Position numbers and translations under genes: made by a program
In this document: positions 1 through 5,120 of the stretch, piece by piece
Layout: each line of letters begins with the position of its first letter
Position numbering within the stretch: position 1 is the first letter of the stretch
The notes under the pieces: generated by a model
Databases searched by the model: none
What the model was told of the DNA's origin: nothing
Seen by the model: the letters and a program-made list of their open reading frames with translations, nothing else
Origin: Actinomycetes bacterium
GTDB lineage: Bacteria; Actinomycetota; Thermoleophilia; RBG-16-64-13
NCBI GenBank assembly: GCA_021815245.1
Contig: JAKAHF010000134.1
Coordinates: 1 to 6,648, forward strand
Direction: 5' to 3'
DNA: 6,648 nucleotides

Positions 1-155
1 CACTGGTGCTCTTCTTCATCATGAAGGCGTACATGAAGAGCCAGAAACCGGTGGTCGAAGAGGTCACCACCAAGGAATGCCCGTTCTGCATCCGCGAGAT
101 CCCGCTCAAGGCCACCCGCTGCCCGGCGTGCACCGCCGAGCTGCCGAAGGACTGA
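1..155 (+). CDS. mscL: Large-conductance mechanosensitive channel MscL, C-terminal end (5' partial)
   Basis: Only the last 50 codons are inside the window; the reading frame enters at base 3 and stops with TGA at 153-155. The visible protein starts with a hydrophobic stretch (LVLFFIMKAYMK), matching the end of MscL's second transmembrane helix. A charged linker follows, then a tail with two CxxC pairs (ECPFC and RCPAC, separated by EIPLKAT). MscL is a homopentameric inner-membrane channel that opens under membrane tension and releases solutes during hypo-osmotic shock. The E. coli protein ends in a helical bundle without cysteines. A tail with two CPxC pairs is, from memory, a common variant in other bacterial groups and probably folds as a small zinc ribbon in the cytoplasm. 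The pore domain cannot be checked here. A different small membrane protein with a zinc-ribbon tail is possible but less likely. Confidence 0.82.
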   Translation, partial: LVLFFIMKAYMKSQKPVVEEVTTKECPFCIREIPLKATRCPACTAELPKD

Positions 156-205
156 ACACCGAGAGAAGACCCGTGGCTACGTAGCCCGGGACGCCGGCCG
201 ACTCA

Positions 206-240
206 GGAGCGGGGCGCGAACGCGCCCCGCTCCGTTCGTT
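206..240 (+). terminator. Strong hairpin terminator after mscL
   Basis: Bases 206-218 and 221-233 are perfect inverted complements of 13 bases around two central A residues, so the practical structure is a 12-bp stem with a GAAC loop. The stem is almost entirely G/C and is followed by GTTCGTT, a short, modestly T-rich tail. It lies 51 bases after the mscL stop and before the rlmKL promoter. This position fits an intrinsic terminator for mscL. The tail is not a classical U-run, so efficiency is inferred from stem strength. Confidence 0.8.
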
Positions 241-266
241 CCACGACACCGTCAAGCGTGCATTCG

Positions 267-288
267 GCCCCGGTCGGGCGGCCGGGGC
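267..288 (+). promoter_or_regulatory. GC-rich hairpin directly upstream of the rlmKL -10 box
   Basis: GCCCCGG (267-273) and CCGGGGC (282-288) form a perfect 7-bp stem around an 8-base loop. The element ends exactly where the TATACT -10 candidate begins and fills the spacer and -35 region. It could be a back-up terminator for mscL read-through, since it is followed by TATACTCTTT. It could also be an operator-like inverted repeat acting on the rlmKL promoter, or chance in GC-rich DNA. No role is demonstrated by the sequence. Confidence 0.4.
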
Positions 289-294
289 TATACT
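289..294 (+). promoter_or_regulatory. Candidate -10 box of the rlmKL-polX operon
   Basis: TATACT matches five of six positions of the TATAAT consensus and stands out in GC-rich surroundings. Transcription would start about 6-8 bases further on, near 301-303, giving a leader of only a few bases before the ATG at 305. There is no recognisable -35 hexamer 16-18 bases upstream, and no purine-rich ribosome binding site precedes the ATG. Both points fit a leaderless promoter. The location is inferred from sequence alone. Confidence 0.55.
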
Positions 295-304
295 CTTTGG
301 CACC

Positions 305-2833
305 ATGAGTACTCCGTCTGCTACCGACGACCTATTCTTCTTCGCCACCTGCCCCCGCAATACCGAGGGGCTGCTGCTCGACGAGCTGCGGACACTCGGC
401 GCGGCCGACGCCACCGAGACTCGGGCCGGGACGTTCTTTCGTGGGCCGCTGGCGCTGGCCTACCGAGTCTGCCTGTGGTCGCGGGTGGCGAGCCGCATAC
501 TGCTCCGCCTGCACTCGTGTCCGGCGTCATCGCCTGACGATCTCTACGAGGGTGCGAAACAGCTGCCCTGGGAGGATCATCTTCAGGTGTCGGGCACCTT
601 GGCGGTCGAAGTGACTTCGACCGTCAGACGTGGTCCCCTGGCCGACCTGAACACCCACTTTGCCGAGCAACGGGTCAAGGACGCGGTGGTCGATCGCTTC
701 AGGGCACGTTCGGGCAGCCGTCCGGGTGTGGACCTGGCCCGGCCCGACATACGCATCAACGTGCACCTCACGCCCGAGGGGGCGACCTTCAGCCTCGATC
801 TCTCCGGAGACGGACTACACCGCAGGGGTTACCGCACCGAGGGGGGAGAGGCGCCCCTCAAAGAGAATCTTGCGGCCGCCATCCTCATGCGGGCGGGCTG
901 GCCCCGGCTGGCAGAGGCGGGGGCCTGCCTGGTCGACCCCATGTGCGGCTCGGGCACGATCCTCATCGAGGGCGCTCTCGTGGCAGCCGACATCGCACCG
1001 GGCCTCCTGCGCGACTACTACGGCTTCTTGCGCTGGAAGGGCTTCGAGCCCGCGGTCTGGCAGCCTCTGCTTGCCGAGGCGCGCGATAGAAAGGACTCGG
1101 GGCTGAGTCATCTGCCCCCCCTCTACGGCTACGACGCCGACATCAAGGCGGTCAATACCGCGCGCAACAATGCCCGCAAGGCCGGCCTGGCCGGGCGCAT
1201 CGTCTTCGAACGTCGCGAGCTGGCGTCGCTGTCCACCCCACGATCGGTTCCGGCGACCACTCCCGCCGGTTTGGTGCTGACCAACCCTCCCTATGGCAAA
1301 CGGCTTGGCGAGGTTTCGCAGCTGGTCGAGGTCTATGAAACGCTCGGCGAGCGCCTGAAGACCGGATTCTCCGGTTGGCAGGCGGCGGTCTTCACCGGCA
1401 ATCCCGACCTTGGCGCCCACCTTGGTCTGCGCGCGCACCGCAGCAACGTGTTCTTCAACGGACCTATCGAGTGCCGCCTCTTGCAGTTCGATATCGGCGG
1501 GGCGGCCATGGCGGCGCGCCGTCTCAAAGCGGTGCCCCCCGGCGCCGATACGCCCGTCGCGGAGCAGACCGACACCGACGGTGTAGCTCTCAGCGAAAGC
1601 GAGGCGCCGGGGGAACCTGAGGACACCGCAGCCGGGGCGATCATGTTCGAGAACCGGCTGCGAAAGAACCTCAAGCATCTGCGGCGATGGGCGACACGCG
1701 AGCAGGTGCACTGCTATCGCGTCTACGACGCCGACCTCCCCGAGTATGCCGCGGCGATAGACCTGTATGAGGACTGGGTGCACATGCAGGAGTACGCACC
1801 GCCCAGCACCGTCGACCAGGTGCGCGCCCGGCGCCGCCTCAAGGAGATGCTCGCGGCCGTGCCGCGGGTCCTCGAGGTGCCTTCCTCACACGTGGTGCTG
1901 AAGGTGCGCCGGCAGCAACGCGGCGACGAGCAGTATCGAAGGCTCCAAGAGCAGGACCGCTTCATCGAGGTGCGCGAAGCCGGGTTGCGCTTTCTCGTCA
2001 ACCCGACCGACTACCTCGATATCGGCCTCTTTCTCGATCACCGGCAGACGCGAGGCATGATCCGCGATCTGGCGCAGGCGCGACGGTTTCTCAACCTCTT
2101 CGCATACACCGGCTCCGCGACCGTCTACGCGGCCGCGGGCGGCGCGGCTGCCACGACCACGGTCGACCTGTCGCTCACGTACCTCGACTGGGCCCGTCGC
2201 AATCTCGAGTTGAACAAGCTCATGGGCGAAAAGCACAGCTTCGTGCGGGCCGATTGCGTGGAGTGGCTCGCCCAAGCCGCGGCCGGCAGACTGGGCCATG
2301 TCGAATACGACCTCATCTTCCTCGACGCGCCGACGTTCTCCAACTCCAAGGCCATGCGTACCGAGCTCGACCTGCAGAGGGACCACGCCACTCTGATCAA
2401 GAACGCGGCGGGGCTTCTCTCGAACGACGGCATCTTGCTCTTCTCGACCAACTTCCGCCATTTCAAGCTCGAGCCGGCGCTTCTCGAGGCGTTCGATGTG
2501 CTCGACATCACCAAGCAGACCATCCCACCCGACTTCGTCCGCAGCCCCCGCATCCACACGTGCTTCCGTATCACCCTGAACGAGGAGGGACGCCGGTTGG
2601 CGGCCGTTCGGGCGAAGACCGCGAGGGCTGCCGCACGCGCCGCGACCGCGCCGCGACCGATGAGACCGGCGACGGAGCGCAGACGGCCCCACGAACCGGA
2701 GGCTCCGACTGCCGGCAGACGCGGCGATGTGCCTCGCTCCCCTGGTCCGCGCGGCCCGCGAGACGGCTCCGCCCCAAAGGGCCCCGGCAGGCCCAAGCGT
2801 CCCGGTGGAACCCGAGACGACGATGCACGCTGA
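305..2833 (+). CDS. rlmKL: Bifunctional 23S rRNA methyltransferase RlmKL (m2G2445 and m7G2069)
   Basis: This protein of 842 residues fuses two SAM-dependent methyltransferases. By family knowledge the N-terminal RlmL half makes N2-methylguanosine at G2445 and the C-terminal RlmK half makes N7-methylguanosine at G2069 (E. coli numbering) during assembly of the large ribosomal subunit in the cytoplasm. In the sequence, residues 10-45 resemble the RlmL N-terminus, about 50-165 fit a THUMP RNA-binding domain, DPMCGSGT (211-218) is the SAM-binding motif I, and NPPYG (327-331) is the catalytic motif of guanine-N2 enzymes. A low-complexity acidic linker covers about 400-445. The RlmK half shows GLFLDHRQTR (574-583), LNLFAYTGS (596-604, motif I) and LDAPTFSNSK (673-682). 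E. coli RlmKL is 702 residues; most of the excess is the linker and an Arg/Pro-rich tail from about 763 to the end. The ATG at 305 is preferred because family homology begins within ten residues of it. The gene heads an operon and overlaps polX by 11 bases. Confidence 0.93.
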   Translation: MSTPSATDDLFFFATCPRNTEGLLLDELRTLGAADATETRAGTFFRGPLALAYRVCLWSRVASRILLRLHSCPASSPDDLYEGAKQLPWEDHLQVSGTLAVEVTSTVRRGPLADLNTHFAEQRVKDAVVDRFRARSGSRPGVDLARPDIRINVHLTPEGATFSLDLSGDGLHRRGYRTEGGEAPLKENLAAAILMRAGWPRLAEAGACLVDPMCGSGTILIEGALVAADIAPGLLRDYYGFLRWKGFEPAVWQPLLAEARDRKDSGLSHLPPLYGYDADIKAVNTARNNARKAGLAGRIVFERRELASLSTPRSVPATTPAGLVLTNPPYGKRLGEVSQLVEVYETLGERLKTGFSGWQAAVFTGNPDLGAHLGLRAHRSNVFFNGPIECRLLQFDIGGAAMAARRLKAVPPGADTPVAEQTDTDGVALSESEAPGEPEDTAAGAIMFENRLRKNLKHLRRWATREQVHCYRVYDADLPEYAAAIDLYEDWVHMQEYAPPSTVDQVRARRRLKEMLAAVPRVLEVPSSHVVLKVRRQQRGDEQYRRLQEQDRFIEVREAGLRFLVNPTDYLDIGLFLDHRQTRGMIRDLAQARRFLNLFAYTGSATVYAAAGGAAATTTVDLSLTYLDWARRNLELNKLMGEKHSFVRADCVEWLAQAAAGRLGHVEYDLIFLDAPTFSNSKAMRTELDLQRDHATLIKNAAGLLSNDGILLFSTNFRHFKLEPALLEAFDVLDITKQTIPPDFVRSPRIHTCFRITLNEEGRRLAAVRAKTARAAARAATAPRPMRPATERRRPHEPEAPTAGRRGDVPRSPGPRGPRDGSAPKGPGRPKRPGGTRDDDAR

Positions 2834-4568
2834 TCCAGACCGCCTGCCCTCGAACTCCGAGCTGGCGGCGCTGTTCGACACCATCGCCGACTACCTGTCG
2901 CTCGACGGCGAATCGACCTATCGCATCCTCGCCTACACCAAGGCCGCGACCCTCTTTCGTGAGCACCCGGTCTCGATCGCAGCGATGGCCACGAGCGGCG
3001 AACTGCGACAGCTCGCCGGCGTGGGCGAGGCCATCGAAAGCAAGGTGCTCGAGTTCATCTCCACCGGAGATCTCGGCTCTCTCGAACGGCTGCGAAGCCG
3101 ATACCCCGAAGGCCTGCTCGACGTCATGCATCTACCCGGCCTCGGTCCCGCCAAGACCAAGGCGATCTGGCAGGCGACCGGCATCGGTGGCCTACGTGAC
3201 TTGGAGATCGCCTGCCGGGAGGGGCGCGTGCGAGACATCCCCGGCATGGGAGAGAAGACCGAGGCCAAGATCCTGGGCGCTATCAAGGCCTATGAAGCCA
3301 GAGTCGCCGCCGGTGCCGAACAGCGCAGACTGCGCGCTCAAGTCGAGCCCCAGGCGGCACGACTCGTCGCAGCCTTGCGCGACCTGCCGGTTGTCACAAC
3401 CGCCGACTACGCGGGCAGCCTGCGGCGTCAGCGCTCGACCGTGCGCGATATCGACCTGGTGGCCGCGTCGATCGATCCGGTTGCTGTGATGGACGCGTTC
3501 GCCGGTCTGCCCGAGATCTCACACGTCGAGGAGCGCGGCGATACCAAGCTCGTCACCCGTACCCACTCGGGCCTCAACGTCGACCTGCGCATCGTTGGCC
3601 CCGAGTCCTACGGCAACCTGCTTCAGCACCTCACGGGGAGCGCCGAACACAACGAGGCGTTGCGCGGCTTCGCCAAACGGCGGGGCTTCAAGATCTGCGA
3701 ATACGGTGTCGAGAGGCTCGAGACCGGACGCGAGGTCGCCTGTGCCACCGAGACCGAGGTATACGAAGCCGTGGGCCTCGGCTACATCGGGCCCGAGCTA
3801 CGCGAGAACCAAGGCGAGATCGAGGCGGCCGAGACGGGCACTCTGCCCGACTTGATCGTCCTCCCCGATGTGCGCGGCGACCTGCACGTGCACTCCGACT
3901 GGACCGACGGCCGGGCCACCCTCGAGGAGATGGCCCTCTCCGCCCGCGATCATGGGCTGGACTATCTCTGTTTCTGCGACCACTCCCAATCGCTCGCCAT
4001 GACCGGCGGCCTCACCCCCGATCGGGTGCTCGCTCAGATCGAGGAGATCCGCGCGCTCGACGCCCGTCTTGCCGGCATCCGCGTCTTGGCCGGCATCGAG
4101 GTCGACATCCTCGCCGACGGGCGGCTCGATCTACCCGACGACATCCTCGCCAAGCTGGACTTCGTCACGGCGAGCATCCATTCGGGGTTCACGCAACCCA
4201 AAGAGAAGATCATGGAGCGCATCCTGGGGGCCATGCGTAACCCGTATGTGCGTTCGGTGGCCCACCCCACGGGTCGTCTGATCGGACGCCGCGAGGGATA
4301 CGAGATCGAACTCGACACCATCGCTCGAATCGCCGCCGAGACCGGCACGTACCTCGAGATCAACGGTTCGCCCGACCGCCTCGACCTGAATGCCCAAAGC
4401 GCGCGCAGGGCGGTGGCCCTCGGAGCGACGGTCGTCATCTCGAGTGATTCGCACCGGCCGTGGGAATTCGACAACCTGCGGCACGGAGTCGCCGAGGCGC
4501 GGCGTGGCTGGCTGAGGGCTGCCGATGTCGCCAACTGCCGGCCCTGGGAGGCGGTGCGTCGACGGTAG
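2823..4568 (+). CDS. polX: DNA polymerase/3'-5' exonuclease PolX (family X with PHP domain)
   Basis: This 581-residue protein matches the usual bacterial PolX size (about 570). The family does gap-filling DNA synthesis in base-excision repair, and its PHP domain supplies Mn-dependent 3'-5' exonuclease and AP-endonuclease activity. Helix-hairpin-helix segments are seen near 64-77 (LAGVGEAIESK), 103-116 (LPGLGPAKTK) and 138-151 (IPGMGEKTEAK). The polymerase motif GSLRR (198-202) is followed by DID with Asp209 and Asp211, and the third metal-binding Asp is probably Asp254 in NVDLR. The PHP domain runs from about 350 to 575 with its metal ligands intact: H355/H357 (DLHVHSD), D386/H387, E426, H453, H481 and D542/H544 (SSDSHR). 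The ATG at 2823 is chosen because the N-terminus then aligns with the family. An in-frame ATG at 2727 and a GTG at 2805 would only add Pro/Arg-rich residues read from the rlmKL tail. The Shine-Dalgarno is poor (GGTGGA, 13 bases away), so translation is probably coupled to rlmKL. Confidence 0.93.
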   Translation: MHADPDRLPSNSELAALFDTIADYLSLDGESTYRILAYTKAATLFREHPVSIAAMATSGELRQLAGVGEAIESKVLEFISTGDLGSLERLRSRYPEGLLDVMHLPGLGPAKTKAIWQATGIGGLRDLEIACREGRVRDIPGMGEKTEAKILGAIKAYEARVAAGAEQRRLRAQVEPQAARLVAALRDLPVVTTADYAGSLRRQRSTVRDIDLVAASIDPVAVMDAFAGLPEISHVEERGDTKLVTRTHSGLNVDLRIVGPESYGNLLQHLTGSAEHNEALRGFAKRRGFKICEYGVERLETGREVACATETEVYEAVGLGYIGPELRENQGEIEAAETGTLPDLIVLPDVRGDLHVHSDWTDGRATLEEMALSARDHGLDYLCFCDHSQSLAMTGGLTPDRVLAQIEEIRALDARLAGIRVLAGIEVDILADGRLDLPDDILAKLDFVTASIHSGFTQPKEKIMERILGAMRNPYVRSVAHPTGRLIGRREGYEIELDTIARIAAETGTYLEINGSPDRLDLNAQSARRAVALGATVVISSDSHRPWEFDNLRHGVAEARRGWLRAADVANCRPWEAVRRR

Positions 4569-4577
4569 CGCCGTCGA
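4559..4577. terminator. Short hairpin over the polX stop, possible bidirectional terminator
   Basis: TCGACGG (4559-4565) pairs with CCGTCGA (4571-4577) around the loop TAGCG, which contains the polX TAG stop. It sits between the convergent polX and zinc-ribbon genes, whose stops are 31 bases apart, where a shared terminator would be expected. There is no T-run on either strand, so factor-dependent termination or chance pairing are alternatives. Confidence 0.4.
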
Positions 4578-4599
4578 GGTAGCCCCACCGGCCCTCGGC

Positions 4600-4920
4600 T
4601 TACGGCATCGAGTAGCGCAGGCGAGGCGTCGAGGCGTTGCCGGCGTCGAGCGGGCGGAAGGTCGCCTTTGAGGAGTGGCTCCCTCCCGAGCGCCGGGGGC
4701 TCGAGTCCGAATCGCGAAAGCCGGAATCGAATCCGTCGCCGCTGGCCACCGCTCGCAGAAGCCGGGCGACACCGCTTTCGCTCAAGCTCCGCACCCAGCA
4801 GCCGCAGAGGGCCTGCGCGAGCTCGTCGCGGCGTCTCACATCGGCCGGCGCCACATCATCCACCGGCAGCACCATATTGCGGCCACAGCCAGGACATTTC
4901 CAGTTGGTCGGGGTCGGCAT
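4600..4920 (-). CDS. Small putative zinc-binding protein, function unknown
   Basis: This 106-residue protein is not recognised as a named family. Its N-terminus carries WKCPGCGRNM, with Cys9 and Cys12 as a CxxC knuckle. A second pair, Cys39 and Cys41 (ALCGCW), follows after a charged segment PADVRRRDELAQ. Together these could hold one zinc ion. From about residue 60 the protein turns into a Ser/Gly/Arg-rich stretch that looks disordered. No signal peptide or membrane segment is visible, so it is probably cytoplasmic. Codons have the high-GC third positions of the neighbouring genes, supporting real coding. The ATG at 4920 is the natural start because the zinc motif follows immediately; AAAGGG about 15 bases upstream is a weak, distant ribosome binding site. 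The gene converges on polX and lies downstream of the propeller gene on the same strand, 200 bases away, so it may have its own promoter. Spurious ORF status is the main alternative. Confidence 0.6.
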   Translation of the reverse strand: MPTPTNWKCPGCGRNMVLPVDDVAPADVRRRDELAQALCGCWVRSLSESGVARLLRAVASGDGFDSGFRDSDSSPRRSGGSHSSKATFRPLDAGNASTPRLRYSMP

Positions 4921-5120
4921 GATTCGGCGGGACAGCCCTTTCGCAATCGTGGATAGGAACGAGCCTACTCTTAGGACTATCGGCCGCGAAGGTCCCTGTC
5001 ATGAGCAGAACAATCGCGGAAATAGGGCAAATTTTCTACTCGTGCGAAAACGGATGAACCGCTATTGGTCTGGCCGGCGTGGATTGGAGCGCGCTTCAGC
5101 TCGGCACGACTCGGTCTTGA
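4921..5120. other. Gene-poor, lower-GC spacer
   Basis: This 200-base gap lies between the start of the zinc-ribbon gene and the stop of the propeller gene, both on the minus strand. I count about 52 % G+C in 4921-5040, clearly below the flanking genes. It should hold the promoter of the small gene and the 3' end of the propeller mRNA, but I see no convincing -35/-10 pair and no strong terminator hairpin. A plus-strand mini-ORF of 18 codons (5001-5057, starting MSRTIAEIG) has GAAGG about 8 bases upstream, but nothing else supports it. Confidence 0.6.

Noticed and set aside
2727..2822. Upstream in-frame ATG that would lengthen PolX by 32 residues
   Set aside because: The extra residues are the Pro/Arg-rich rlmKL tail region in another frame, with no resemblance to PolX. 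Family similarity begins just after 2823.
815..2884. Two long minus-strand open frames (815-1783 and 1886-2884) opposite rlmKL
   Set aside because: They are antisense shadows of a GC-rich gene. Their translations have no recognisable domains and the plus strand encodes well-defined RlmKL motifs throughout.
2254..3489. Open plus-strand frame of 411 codons across the rlmKL-polX junction
   Set aside because: It overlaps both confirmed genes in another frame, and its Arg/Pro/Ser-rich translation is typical of frame-shifted GC-rich coding sequence.
4920..5000. Possible minus-strand promoter (TTCGCG, 17 bases, TAGGCT) for the small zinc-type gene
   Set aside because: Each hexamer matches only about three of six consensus positions, which is expected by chance.
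5001..5057. 18-codon plus-strand ORF with a nearby GAAGG
   Set aside because: It is too short to support by sequence alone, and there is no convincing promoter or conservation evidence.
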